Shown here: piece after piece, positions 15,004 through 23,666 of the stretch
Layout of the letters: every line of letters starts with the position of its first letter
How positions within the stretch are numbered: position 1 is the stretch's first letter
Assembly (NCBI GenBank): GCA_017987975.1
Contig: JAGNSQ010000003.1
Span: 1-44,154, forward strand
Direction of reading: 5' to 3'
DNA from: Saprospiraceae bacterium
GTDB lineage: Bacteria > Bacteroidota > Bacteroidia > Chitinophagales > Saprospiraceae
Length of the DNA: 44,154 nt
The notes under the pieces: model-generated
Seen by the model: only the letters and a program-made list of their open reading frames with translations
Told to the model about the DNA's origin: nothing
The model's database searches: none
Position numbers and translations under genes: made by a program

Positions 15004-17385
15004 TTAAAGATTGACATAAGTTACGCCTTCTCCTCCAAGGTTTTCTTCAGGATGCCAATATTTTTTAATGTCTTTGTATTCCTTAAATTTTTCATGGACC
15101 TTTCGTTTAAGAGTGCCATTGCCTACACCATGTATGATCCTCAATTCATGGGCATTGTTGATGATGGCTTTTTCCAAAAATTCCTCCAGAAATACCATGG
15201 CTTCTTCGGCCCTGTATCCTCGTATGTCCAGTTTTGAATCAAAGGAACCCATGCCGCTGAGGTGGCTGGTATTGACTGAATTTTCTCTTTGGGTCTCAAT
15301 AGGTTTGTTTGAGGGTATCAGATCTTTTAGGGGCACTTTAATTTTGAAAAAACCCATTTCTAGCTCGGCAGTTTCTTTATCAATACTCAGGATCTTACCA
15401 ATGCTGGTTCCGTTCCTAACCTGAGCGTATCCCCCCACTTCTATTGCTTTTTGTGTCTTGACAGTATGGGTATACATCTCTGTTTTGATTTGTCCAATTT
15501 GTTCTGCAATCACCATTGTATCAGCTTTTTTCTCTTCCAATACTTTCTGAACTTCTTCAGGCTTAGTGGTAGCCTTTAAGTTTTTAAGCATTTTTTGAAG
15601 TTCTTTTTGCAGCTCAGCTTGTTGGTATAGAGTAGCCTCTTTTTGCTCTAGTTTTAGTTTTTTTCTTCTAAATTCCAGCTCTCCATGCAATTGATCATAA
15701 GTCTTCATCAGCCGGTCCAGTCTTTCTTCTTTTTCAAGAACGGTGGTCATCTTTTTCTCAAATTCCTGGCGCTCCGCCTGTAAATTGACCAACATTTCCT
15801 CCATGCTTTGCTCATGTTTACCGGCCCTCTTTTTTGCGTATTCAATTACGTCTTCAGGTAATCCTGTTTTTTCTGCTATTTCAAAGGCGAAAGAAGAACC
15901 CGGTTTACCAACCATTAACTGATAGGTAGGAATAAGTCCTTTTTTGTCAAATTCCATGCTTCCATTAATGAAGCCATGATTTTTAAAAGCAAAGTATTTT
16001 AGATTGGAGTAGTGGGTGGTTACAGTACCAAAACACCTGATGTGTTGTAATTTTTTTAAAATGGCTTCGGCTATACCTCCACCAATTTTAGGATCTGTTC
16101 CTGAACCGAATTCATCTATTAGGACCAATGTTTTTTCATCGGCATTTTCAAGAAAATACCTCATATTGGCAAGATGCGAACTATAGGTGCTCAGGTCATC
16201 TTCCAAACTTTGCTGATCTCCGATATCCGCAAAAAAATGATGAAAGATAGACATTCGTGAATTCTCATTGGCAGTGACCAAAATACCACTTTGTGCCATA
16301 AGATGAAGCAATCCAATGGTTTTAAGGGTAACTGATTTACCTCCGGCATTGGGACCACTTAAAATTAAAAATCGATTGGTTTTGTCCAGCGATAAATCAA
16401 AACTTACCGTCTTTCTACCCAGTTCTTTCAATCTCAGATAGAGCAAAGGGTTTCTGGCTTCTTTGAGGTCAAAACCAGCCTTTCCCCCTATAGTTGGTCT
16501 TGACGCCTGTGTTGTCAATCCAAATCTTGCTTTTGCCCTTATGGCATCTAAGGTTGCAATGGCTTTAAAAGTGGCTTCTATTGAAGGTCCAAAGGGTCTC
16601 AATTGATGACACAGCTCTCTAATAATTTTATAAATTTCTGCCCTTCTTTCTGCATAAAGGTTGTGCACCTCATTGTTGAGTGCCAGGGTTTTTTCTGGTT
16701 CAATAAAGACTGTTTTTCCGGTAGCTGATTCATCATGAATGATGCCCGGTATCTTCCTTTTGTATTCAGCAGCAACCATAAGCACAGTTCTTCCATTTCT
16801 GATGGATTCAAATCCTTCTGTCAGGTATCCCCGCTCGCGGTAAAAAAGCAATTCCTGGTGAAATGTCTTTTCAGTTTCTCTTTCTTTGTTTTGAATTGCC
16901 TTCGATATTTTCAGTAAACCTTCAGAAGCATTAGGACGAACATTGCCTTCATCATCAAAGATCCTTTCAATATCTTTGATCAACCTACTATCCAGGTAAA
17001 TGGATAGTCCTATTTTAGCTAAGTGGGGGGCTGCTTTCTGGATTATATAATCCTGGAAATAATTGTACACCTGAGTGCCAAGATGTAATATTCGATGGAT
17101 TCTTTGAATGGATTCCACCTCCAAAACATAGCCATCTTTTGAAAGTAGAAACAGGTCAGAAAATATGTTATCATAAGTGCCGGAGGGTAGGGCAGCACCT
17201 CTTTCTATACACTTTTTGTATTCATCTGTCTCGTGTAAACTGATTTCAATATCGTCTTTTTGAGTAAGCGGAATTGTGTTTAGTATAATTTGTTTGCCAT
17301 CAGCGCCTAAACATTCTGCTGCTATTAATTGAAGCAACTTATTAAACTCAAGCTTTTCGAATATATCCTTGGGATAATTTTCCAT
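15004..17385 (-). CDS. mutS2: Endonuclease/ribosome-rescue ATPase MutS2
   Basis: A 793-residue MutS2. It lacks the mismatch-recognition domain of MutS and has the clamp and lever region (1-300). The ABC-type ATPase follows with Walker A GPNAGGKS (344-351), Walker B TLVLIDEFGSGTDP and the following TTHYSN switch. A long coiled coil comes next (about 530-640, rich in Glu, Lys and Gln). The C-terminal Smr nuclease domain (about 715-793) shows LDIRGYRAEEAM and RIIHGVGNGTLKRKVHE. Known roles are suppression of recombination and splitting of collided ribosomes. It heads a pair with mnmD (5-bp gap). Confidence 0.95.
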   Translation of the reverse strand: MENYPKDIFEKLEFNKLLQLIAAECLGADGKQIILNTIPLTQKDDIEISLHETDEYKKCIERGAALPSGTYDNIFSDLFLLSKDGYVLEVESIQRIHRILHLGTQVYNYFQDYIIQKAAPHLAKIGLSIYLDSRLIKDIERIFDDEGNVRPNASEGLLKISKAIQNKERETEKTFHQELLFYRERGYLTEGFESIRNGRTVLMVAAEYKRKIPGIIHDESATGKTVFIEPEKTLALNNEVHNLYAERRAEIYKIIRELCHQLRPFGPSIEATFKAIATLDAIRAKARFGLTTQASRPTIGGKAGFDLKEARNPLLYLRLKELGRKTVSFDLSLDKTNRFLILSGPNAGGKSVTLKTIGLLHLMAQSGILVTANENSRMSIFHHFFADIGDQQSLEDDLSTYSSHLANMRYFLENADEKTLVLIDEFGSGTDPKIGGGIAEAILKKLQHIRCFGTVTTHYSNLKYFAFKNHGFINGSMEFDKKGLIPTYQLMVGKPGSSFAFEIAEKTGLPEDVIEYAKKRAGKHEQSMEEMLVNLQAERQEFEKKMTTVLEKEERLDRLMKTYDQLHGELEFRRKKLKLEQKEATLYQQAELQKELQKMLKNLKATTKPEEVQKVLEEKKADTMVIAEQIGQIKTEMYTHTVKTQKAIEVGGYAQVRNGTSIGKILSIDKETAELEMGFFKIKVPLKDLIPSNKPIETQRENSVNTSHLSGMGSFDSKLDIRGYRAEEAMVFLEEFLEKAIINNAHELRIIHGVGNGTLKRKVHEKFKEYKDIKKYWHPEENLGGEGVTYVNL

Positions 17386-17432
17386 GTATTTGTATTACTA
17401 CTTAACCTGCTACTTAGGTATGATTTATTTTA

Positions 17433-18398
17433 TTAAGTAATTGGATTTTCCTGACTTTTGTTCAATTTTTTGTGCCCAGCAGGCAAAACATCTTGAATCG
17501 AAAAGCCATATTTTTTTGATAACAACCACCATGCAGCTATGGCACAAAGGTAAAAAGAAATGGTCATAGGCCATGGATTTACCATCTTTTGCTCAAAAAG
17601 GGTTTCTGTCTGAAGCACACTTCCTTCGTATTTTAAAACTATGGAACCAAAAAGATTGGTGGCAGTGTGAATACCTATAGACAACTCAAGACCATTATCT
17701 ACCAAAGCTAAAAGTGCAAGAAACAAACCTGCACCGAGGTAATACACTTGCATGGTTGCGAATCCAAATTTTGCCACTTCAGGATTGGTGCTGTGCACGA
17801 GAGAAAAGAAGCAGGTGCTAATTATTAAAGACCATATCACGGATTGGGTTGCCTTAAAACTTCCCTGCAGTATATATCCTCTGAAAAAAACTTCTTCCAT
17901 GGCAGATTGAATAGGAATCAATAACAGTCCAATAATTAAAAGTGGGATAAAAGCTGAAAGATGGAAATGAAACTGATAGGAAGTTGGATTGGTTAAATAA
18001 AAGAATATTTCTGCTAAAACAGTCAGAACAAGCCATATACCCATGCCCCAAAAAAACCTTGAAAAGTCAAATTTTTCTCTGGCAGTTAAGGTGCTCAAGA
18101 GTGGAATTCTCTGAAATTTCAATAAAGCCAGGTAGCCTATCCAGCCTCCGACAAACATTAAAAGCATAAGTAAAAAACCAAGGTTGTAATCGATATGAAG
18201 TATTGAAAAGTCATTGGTTTTCAAAAATGATTTTAAAGCCTCTGTTCCAATTTTGTGTTCTCTTATTTTTAACGTCTGAACTAGGACAAGTGGCAGCTGG
18301 CCTAAAAAATATCCACCCCCAACAGCCAAAACACTCCAAAAATAATGTATCCAATGAAATGAATGTTCTTCTCCTGCTCTAACAAAGTTCATCTTCAT
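17433..18398 (-). CDS. CPBP family intramembrane glutamic endopeptidase
   Basis: A 321-residue polytopic membrane protein. The CPBP/Abi (Rce1-like) signature is present: the glutamate pair and arginine in SAMEEVFFRGYI, the second motif FFSLVHSTNPE, and the third motif IHTATNLFGS. About eight hydrophobic helices are visible. Such proteases cleave near prenylated or membrane substrates in some systems; in bacteria the targets are mostly unknown. The start codon overlaps the dapF stop by 4 bases (ATGA), so it is co-translated with dapF. Confidence 0.88.
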   Translation of the reverse strand: MKMNFVRAGEEHSFHWIHYFWSVLAVGGGYFLGQLPLVLVQTLKIREHKIGTEALKSFLKTNDFSILHIDYNLGFLLMLLMFVGGWIGYLALLKFQRIPLLSTLTAREKFDFSRFFWGMGIWLVLTVLAEIFFYLTNPTSYQFHFHLSAFIPLLIIGLLLIPIQSAMEEVFFRGYILQGSFKATQSVIWSLIISTCFFSLVHSTNPEVAKFGFATMQVYYLGAGLFLALLALVDNGLELSIGIHTATNLFGSIVLKYEGSVLQTETLFEQKMVNPWPMTISFYLCAIAAWWLLSKKYGFSIQDVLPAGHKKLNKSQENPIT

Positions 18399-19186
18399 TG
18401 GTTTAACTCAATATTGCCTGTAAATACTTGTGTTGCTGGACCTATTAATATAACTTGGTAAAAAGATGACTTTTGTTGATCAAAGGAAACGCTTAACATC
18501 CCTCCTTTTGTTTGAATGTTTATAGGTGATTCAAGCCCGTAATGCAGAGCAGCCGCTAAGGCTGCAGCTGTCACACCGGTCCCGCAACTCAAGGTTTCAT
18601 TTTCAACACCTCTTTCATAGGTGGCAACATGAAGGAATTCACCATCCCAAAAACACAAATTCACATTGATACCATCAGTCTTGTATTGTTCACTATATCT
18701 AACCTTTTTTCCTGTCTCTACAATGGTTATAAGGTCTTCCTTTTCTGTAAATCTGACATAATGAGGAGACCCTGTATTAAGCACATAATCGGAAGAGTTA
18801 ATGGTTTCAATTGTTTTCACATCTGACATTCCAAGAGCCACTTCTTCTGCATTTATGGTGGCAAAATGGGGCCCATCTGCTGCTAAAAACCTGACTTCGG
18901 TTCCGCTGTAACCAAGTTCATGGGCAAGGGCAGCAATGCACCTCCCACCATTTCCACACATTGTGCTCAAGCCACCATCTGCATTATAATAGATCATTTC
19001 AAAATCAAATGTCTCATTTTTCAAAATAATCATCAATCCATCTGCGCCAATTCCAAATTTTCTATCACATAATTCCATTACATCGGAATTATTTATCAAA
19101 GACACGTCGTTTAGTATACCATCAATGATGACAAAATCATTCCCGGTGCCCTGGTATTTAAAGAATGGCAAAGTCAATTTCTTCAT
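18395..19186 (-). CDS. dapF: Diaminopimelate epimerase
   Basis: DapF interconverts LL- and meso-diaminopimelate for peptidoglycan and lysine synthesis, without a cofactor. The two catalytic cysteines are in MC77GNGGRC and SC201GTGVTAAA. The N-terminal YQGTGNDFVIID is characteristic. Length (263 residues) is normal. It overlaps the CPBP protease by 4 bases. A perfect -7 element ends only 4 bases before the ATG, so the transcript may be leaderless. Confidence 0.96.
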   Translation of the reverse strand: MKKLTLPFFKYQGTGNDFVIIDGILNDVSLINNSDVMELCDRKFGIGADGLMIILKNETFDFEMIYYNADGGLSTMCGNGGRCIAALAHELGYSGTEVRFLAADGPHFATINAEEVALGMSDVKTIETINSSDYVLNTGSPHYVRFTEKEDLITIVETGKKVRYSEQYKTDGINVNLCFWDGEFLHVATYERGVENETLSCGTGVTAAALAAALHYGLESPINIQTKGGMLSVSFDQQKSSFYQVILIGPATQVFTGNIELNQ

Positions 19187-19190
19187 ACTG

Positions 19191-19198
19191 CAAAAGTA
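19191..19198 (-). promoter_or_regulatory. -7 promoter element for dapF (near-leaderless)
   Basis: TACTTTTG followed by CAGT and then ATG on the minus strand. The perfect TAnnTTTG match lies so close to the start codon that transcription should begin at or near the A of ATG. No -33 TTG is seen. Confidence 0.5.
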
Positions 19199-19280
19199 AG
19201 GGGAGTATTGCTAAAAAGAAGAAAAATCTAATTGTGCCAAGTTCAAATTAAAAAATTATCTAATATATATTTTCAATTTG

Positions 19281-19288
19281 TATATTTG
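19281..19288 (+). promoter_or_regulatory. -7 promoter element for exbB-exbD-exbD-tonB
   Basis: TATATTTG followed by CC is a perfect TAnnTTTG match about 70 bp before the chosen exbB ATG, implying a leader of about 64 nt. The -33 region upstream is AT-rich without a clear TTG. Confidence 0.5.
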
Positions 19289-19357
19289 CCATCGATAATA
19301 ACTGAGCTCCAAAATACGTTTGGGCTATACAAATTGAATTCAAACAAAATCTGTAAT

Positions 19358-20053
19358 ATGTTTAACCTAAGTTTTTTCTTATTTCAGGACGCAGCAAATA
19401 CAACCACAGAAACAGTCCAGGCTGAGCAAAACCTGATAGATTTAATCTTGTTAGGAGGCCCGATTGGAGTTACCATTGTAGCCATTTTGCTTATACTTTC
19501 TGTACTTGCAGTTTACATTTTTGTAGAAAGATGGCTCACCATTTCTCAGGCTGGTAAAATTGATGACAACTTTATCAATAACATCAGAGCAGCGGTAGCA
19601 TCCAATAATATAGAAGGTGCAAAAAATTTGTGCAGGTCTACAGACACGCCGGTAGCCAGAATGGTTGAAAAAGGACTTCAACGCATTGGAAAGCCACTCA
19701 AAGATATTGATGCAGCGGTTGAAAATGTGGGTAACCTGGAAGTATTTAAACTTGAAAAAAACCTTTCTACCTTAGCTAGTATTTCAGGTGCTGCTCCAAT
19801 GGTTGGTTTTTTGGGTACTGTTACCGGAATGATCATTGCCTTTTATAAGATGGCTAGTGAGCAAAATGTAACCCCAGATGTGTTGGCCGGAGGTATCTAT
19901 CAGGCCTTGATCACCACAGCATTAGGATTGGTAATAGGAATTTTTTCTTTTGTTGGTTATAATTATCTGGTCGCTAAAGTAGAACAAGTAATTTTTGTAA
20001 TGGAGCGATCAACACTCGAGTTTATGGACCTGTTACAGGAGCCTACTCGATAA
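19358..20053 (+). CDS. exbB: MotA/TolQ/ExbB family proton channel protein
   Basis: ExbB forms the pentameric inner-membrane proton channel that, with ExbD, energises TonB-dependent transport. The frame extends upstream to 19232, but the ATG at 19358 (MFNLSFFLFQDAAN) follows the likely promoter and gives 231 residues, so it is preferred. Three hydrophobic segments are visible. The conserved family region is GAAPMVGFLGTVTGMIIAFYKMA, with ITTALGLVIGIFSFVGYN as the last helix. It leads a four-gene operon with two exbD copies and a TonB-like gene. Confidence 0.93.
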   Translation: MFNLSFFLFQDAANTTTETVQAEQNLIDLILLGGPIGVTIVAILLILSVLAVYIFVERWLTISQAGKIDDNFINNIRAAVASNNIEGAKNLCRSTDTPVARMVEKGLQRIGKPLKDIDAAVENVGNLEVFKLEKNLSTLASISGAAPMVGFLGTVTGMIIAFYKMASEQNVTPDVLAGGIYQALITTALGLVIGIFSFVGYNYLVAKVEQVIFVMERSTLEFMDLLQEPTR

Positions 20054-20069
20054 TTATTTAAATTTAAAC

Positions 20070-20465
20070 ATGTTAAGTAAAAACAGAAGCAAGGTTCAGG
20101 CAGAGTTTAACCTCTCATCATTAACAGACATTATCTTTCTGTTATTGATCTTTTTTATGCTTACCTCCAAAATGGTACAGATCAATATGCCTTTACCTGA
20201 GTCAGATTCTAAAACAGTTGCGCCAACGGATATTGCCGTAATGATAAAGTTGGATGACACTGTTAGTTTAAATGGAAAGGCGTCTTCCTGGGAGAATATT
20301 GAAAAAGATGTAGCAACCTATGTGCGATACTCAAAAAACAAGGAAAATGCTACCATTTCTATCATAGCGGAAACAGGTGTAACCTACGATAAAATGCATA
20401 TTATTATGAAAATTGCCAGCGGACTTAAATTGAGGGCAATATTGGCAACTCAACCCCACAGTTAA
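20070..20465 (+). CDS. exbD: Biopolymer transporter ExbD (first copy)
   Basis: A 131-residue single-pass protein. A short cytoplasmic N-terminus leads into SSLTD20IIFLLLIFFML, where Asp20 is the conserved proton-carrying residue of ExbD/TolR. A periplasmic domain follows (about 45-131). It lies 16 bp after exbB and 2 bp before a second exbD. ExbB-ExbD use the proton gradient to drive the TonB-like protein encoded two genes on. Confidence 0.93.
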   Translation: MLSKNRSKVQAEFNLSSLTDIIFLLLIFFMLTSKMVQINMPLPESDSKTVAPTDIAVMIKLDDTVSLNGKASSWENIEKDVATYVRYSKNKENATISIIAETGVTYDKMHIIMKIASGLKLRAILATQPHS

Positions 20466-20467
20466 TC

Positions 20468-20866
20468 ATGGCTGTATATAGAAAACAAAAAGCAAAGGCA
20501 GATTTTAATATGTCGTCATTAACAGATATCATATTTTTGTTATTGATCTTTTTTATGCTGACTTCATCTATGGTCACTCCAAATGCCTTGAATTTGCAGC
20601 TTCCTGGAAGAAAAAGTTCTATGCCAAAAAGTAATACGCCGCCAGTCAGAGTGGCTATTTCTGCCAATAATGGATTCAGTTACAACGGGGAGGCTCTTAG
20701 CCTTGAAGGACTCGAAAAAAGACTGGTTTCCTTAAAAAAGGCTAAAGGTAAAGATGCAACATTAAATATTTCTCCATCAGGGCAAGCTTCAAATGAGTCT
20801 GTTGTAGCTGTTATGGATATTGCATATCGGTATGAGATTCGTGCGGTTTTGAATGACCCTCAATAA
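20468..20866 (+). CDS. exbD: Biopolymer transporter ExbD (second copy)
   Basis: A 132-residue paralogue of the preceding gene. The membrane segment SSLTDIIFLLLIFFMLTS is identical to that of the first copy, with the same Asp20, while the periplasmic parts have diverged (here LQLPGRKSSMPKSNTPPVR). This suggests two ExbD types that could form heterodimers in the channel. Tandem exbD genes are frequent in Bacteroidota Ton systems. Confidence 0.93.
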   Translation: MAVYRKQKAKADFNMSSLTDIIFLLLIFFMLTSSMVTPNALNLQLPGRKSSMPKSNTPPVRVAISANNGFSYNGEALSLEGLEKRLVSLKKAKGKDATLNISPSGQASNESVVAVMDIAYRYEIRAVLNDPQ

Positions 20867-20904
20867 TTACCTTGATGGGAGGCAAGTAAATCCTCCTGAC
20901 ATAA

Positions 20905-21639
20905 ATGGAAAATTCTGAAAACAGGGACTATATTGGAATTATCATAAGTGGTTTACTGCATACACTTATCTTGTTTTTAGCCTTACACTTTACATTAATC
21001 AAACGATCTGCACTAGTACCATCTGCCATAGAGATTGAATTTCAACAACCAGAATTGGTGCCTGTTGAAGATAACAAAACCTTAGAAGAAGTAAGGCCTG
21101 ATGAAACAGTTGCCAAACCAACTGTGGCAACAGAAAAGCCAGCTGCCAATCATAAACCGGCAACATCCAATACTCCATCGCGCAGTGCATCTTCTACTGG
21201 CAGCAACTCTACTACTTCCAATACAACTCAAGAAAATGCTGAAGTGGTTGCAACAAAAAAGAAGCAGTTTGGCGACTTGTTTGGTAAACAAAAAAATGGA
21301 GAGGGACAAGAGGGAGAAGGAGCTTCACAGAGTGGTGAAGGTGCACTTGGCTCCATAAGTAAAGGCAATGGTATTGTTGGGGGCGGACTTACAGGGAGAA
21401 CAGTAATTGAAGTACCGGCAGTAAGTGAAAATTCCCAGAAAACAGGCAAGGTTGTGGTACGAGTTTGTGTTGACAGATCCGGAAAAGTGACCTCATCAAA
21501 ATATACGCAGCAAGGTTCAACAACCCTCGACGCTCAATTGATCAGGTTGGCCGAAAAGGGAGCCTCTAAATATCTTTTTTCAAAAGCTGATGTAGAAAGC
21601 CAATGCGGCAGTATTACCTTCGATTTCAAAGTCAGGTAA
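20905..21639 (+). CDS. TonB-like energy transducer protein
   Basis: A 244-residue protein. A short cytoplasmic N-terminus leads into a membrane helix (about 9-29, GIIISGLLHTLILFLALHF). A long low-complexity linker rich in Pro, Thr, Ser, Glu, Gly and Gln (about 45-165) spans the periplasm. A C-terminal TonB-like domain (about 170-244) has VVVRVCVDRSGKVTSSKYTQ and ends in CGSITFDFKVR. It lies 38 bp after the second exbD. By position it is the partner of this ExbBD motor. The C-terminal domain is shorter than classical TonB and has two cysteines. No TonB-dependent receptor is nearby. Confidence 0.82.
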   Translation: MENSENRDYIGIIISGLLHTLILFLALHFTLIKRSALVPSAIEIEFQQPELVPVEDNKTLEEVRPDETVAKPTVATEKPAANHKPATSNTPSRSASSTGSNSTTSNTTQENAEVVATKKKQFGDLFGKQKNGEGQEGEGASQSGEGALGSISKGNGIVGGGLTGRTVIEVPAVSENSQKTGKVVVRVCVDRSGKVTSSKYTQQGSTTLDAQLIRLAEKGASKYLFSKADVESQCGSITFDFKVR

Positions 21640-21774
21640 TTTTCTTTTCTTTTTTATTTCATAATTTTAGTAATCTGTGGATTTTACTTATTTTGTCGCA
21701 TGTATTAATTGAAAAATATCATTTCATATTTTATTTTTTTTGCCAACTAAACATGTAAAATCAATCAAAGAATT

Positions 21775-22974
21775 ATGAATATTTTATGCATTTCACGTTT
21801 TTTCAAGGGTTCAGATTTCCTTAAAGCAATTCATGAAGAAGGGCATAATGCCTATTTAATTACATCTACGGTACTCGATAAAGAAAATTGGCCATGGGAA
21901 AGTATTAAAGAAACGTTTTACATGGTAGAAGATGAAGATGGAAACTGGAACATGGCTGACCTGATCAATGGTCTTTCTTTCACCATGCGAAGGTTGAAAT
22001 TTGATATTTTTGTTTCATTGGATGATTTTGATGTTGAAGCGGCAGCTTACCTTAGAGAGTATTTTAGAATTGATGGCATGGGTGAATCAACGGCAAGGTA
22101 TTTTAGAGATAAATTAGCCATGCGAATAAAAGCAAAAAATGATGGCATACAGGTGCCTGAGTTTACCTCCCTGTTTCATGACAGCGATGTGGAATCATTT
22201 ACCCAGAATGTATCGCCACCCTGGATTTTAAAGCCAAGAGGACAAGCTTCTGCAACCGGTATGTCAAAAGTTCATACCGCGGAAGAATTGTGGGAGAAAC
22301 TGCACCAACTTGGGGATAAAAGACATACTTTTTTACTTGAAAAATTTGCACCGGGAGATGTATTTCACGTTGATTCACTGACTTTTAATGGGAAGGTAAT
22401 ATTTTCAAAAGTAAGCCAGTATCTCAATACGCCCTTTGAGGTGGCACATGGAGGCGGAATCTTTCGCTCTTGTACATTAAAAATGAATAGTTGGGAAGAC
22501 CAGAAACTCAAACAGATGAATGAGGAAATCATGAAGTCATTTGGCATGATTTTCAGCGCCTCACATACGGAATTCATAAAAGGCAAAGACGGTAAATATT
22601 ATTTTCTAGAAACTTCATCAAGAGTTGGAGGCGCCCATTTATCAGACATGGTAGAAAAAGCGACAGGCATTAACCTTTGGACTGAATGGGCTAAAATTGA
22701 AATTGCTGCCCATACCGGCAAAAAGTATAAACTACCTAAAGTAAAGGATGACTATGCGGGTATTGTCGTTTCATTGAGCAAATTTGAGCGACCTTCAGTA
22801 GATGCCTTTAATGATCCTGAGGTGGTTTGGCATCTCGATAAGAAGCACCACATTGGACTGATTGTTAGGTCAGAAAGTCAGGAGCGGGTAATGGAATTAT
22901 TGGATCAATATGCTGACAGAATCAAAAATGAATTCCACGCCAGCCTTCCTGCACAAGATCGACCGACCAATTAA
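21775..22974 (+). CDS. ATP-grasp domain protein, unknown substrate
   Basis: A 399-residue cytoplasmic enzyme. The N-terminus (MNILCISRFFKGSDFLKAIHE) looks like a preATP-grasp fold. The central part has the ATP-grasp pattern: PPWILKPRGQASATGMSKV (phosphate-binding lysine loop), LLEKFAPGDVFHVDSL, and EFIKGKDGKYYFLETSSRVGGAHLSDMV (metal-binding end, where relatives have E-x-N-x-R; here ETSSR). It probably ligates a carboxylate to an amine or thiol with ATP, like carnosine-synthase-type or BtrJ-like ligases, but the substrate is unknown. It stands alone, 135 bp after tonB. Confidence 0.82.
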   Translation: MNILCISRFFKGSDFLKAIHEEGHNAYLITSTVLDKENWPWESIKETFYMVEDEDGNWNMADLINGLSFTMRRLKFDIFVSLDDFDVEAAAYLREYFRIDGMGESTARYFRDKLAMRIKAKNDGIQVPEFTSLFHDSDVESFTQNVSPPWILKPRGQASATGMSKVHTAEELWEKLHQLGDKRHTFLLEKFAPGDVFHVDSLTFNGKVIFSKVSQYLNTPFEVAHGGGIFRSCTLKMNSWEDQKLKQMNEEIMKSFGMIFSASHTEFIKGKDGKYYFLETSSRVGGAHLSDMVEKATGINLWTEWAKIEIAAHTGKKYKLPKVKDDYAGIVVSLSKFERPSVDAFNDPEVVWHLDKKHHIGLIVRSESQERVMELLDQYADRIKNEFHASLPAQDRPTN

Positions 22975-23005
22975 TAAATGAAATTAACGCTAAAATAATA
23001 TTGCC

Positions 23006-23039
23006 TTGATATTTACATAATAAGGCCTGTCTACATTTG
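23006..23039 (+). promoter_or_regulatory. Promoter of the 28-aa peptide
   Basis: A TTG at 23006-23008, a 23-bp spacer and TACATTTG at 23032-23039 make a full Bacteroidota promoter with both boxes. The predicted transcript start is about 14 nt before the ATG at 23059. Confidence 0.5.
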
Positions 23040-23058
23040 TATTATAAAAATTAACCAC

Positions 23059-23145
23059 ATGGACAGGAAGATATTATTGTCAATTTTGATGGCGCTGATT
23101 ATTTTAATGCCAATAACTATGATTTCTCTATTCTGGAAAAAGTAG
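23059..23145 (+). CDS. 28-aa hydrophobic microprotein, unknown function
   Basis: A tiny frame, MDRKILLSILMALIILMP then ITMISLFWKK, with one membrane helix (about residues 5-24) and basic residues at both ends. It has its own promoter with both boxes and ends 2 bp before the stop of the convergent zinc-ribbon gene. The combination of promoter, ATG and clean topology suggests a real membrane peptide. I recognise no family. A toxin of type I toxin-antitoxin kind or a regulatory peptide would fit the shape, but nothing in the flanks shows an antitoxin RNA. Confidence 0.45.
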   Translation: MDRKILLSILMALIILMPITMISLFWKK

Positions 23146-23147
23146 AT

Positions 23148-23519
23148 TCAGACCACATAATCGTGCTTAACCACCAGGGCAAAAAGGCCGGGTTCTAATT
23201 CAAGATAACCCTGTTCGTAACAAAATTTGTATGTCTTACCAGATTTGGTGACAAATTCATTGGTGTGATAGGCAAATTTAAACCCTTCTTCAACCAACTG
23301 CTCTTTTTGCACTTTAGCTCTACCACTGCCATTCAATTCAGCTAAAATTCTCCTATTTTTTCTTAAGATGCTATTGATCCCTGACATAAATAAGGTGGCA
23401 TTTCTGTTGCGGGTATTGTGATAGGCGGTCCTGCAATCTGAGGAACAAAATCGTTTATCGGATCTTCCCAGGATTTTTTCATTGCAAACCATACAGGTTT
23501 TGGGTTTACTCTTATTCAT
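23148..23519 (-). CDS. Zinc-ribbon protein, unknown function
   Basis: A 123-residue protein starting MNKSKPKTCMVCNEKILGR. Four cysteines, C9-x2-C12-x12-C25-x3-C29, form a treble-clef or zinc-ribbon knuckle (CMVCNEKI, FCSSDCRTAYHN). The pattern resembles DUF2116-type ribbons. A basic segment (NTRNRNATLF, then ILRKNRRIL) follows, and then a beta-rich C-terminal half (FKFAYHTNEFVTKSGKTYKF). It could bind nucleic acid or the ribosome; no function is assigned. It is transcribed alone and converges on the 28-aa peptide. Confidence 0.72.
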   Translation of the reverse strand: MNKSKPKTCMVCNEKILGRSDKRFCSSDCRTAYHNTRNRNATLFMSGINSILRKNRRILAELNGSGRAKVQKEQLVEEGFKFAYHTNEFVTKSGKTYKFCYEQGYLELEPGLFALVVKHDYVV

Positions 23520-23648
23520 AGCATAAAATTTTTCGGGTAAATAATTGTGTAACGTACAATTTGGAAAATTGTTGCTTCAGTTGTTTAAATTTTGTCGTAA
23601 AATAAAAAAAGGATGACGGATTTGCTATCTGATTGATAACCAGAATCA

Positions 23649-23656
23649 TATTTTTG
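23649..23656 (+). promoter_or_regulatory. Possible second -7 element upstream of yebC
   Basis: TATTTTTG at 23649-23656 is a perfect TAnnTTTG match, 40 bp before the main yebC -7 box. A TTTG at 23621 is 24 bp upstream, slightly long. It may be a second, weaker promoter. Confidence 0.35.
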
Positions 23657-23666
23657 GCATTCTTAT

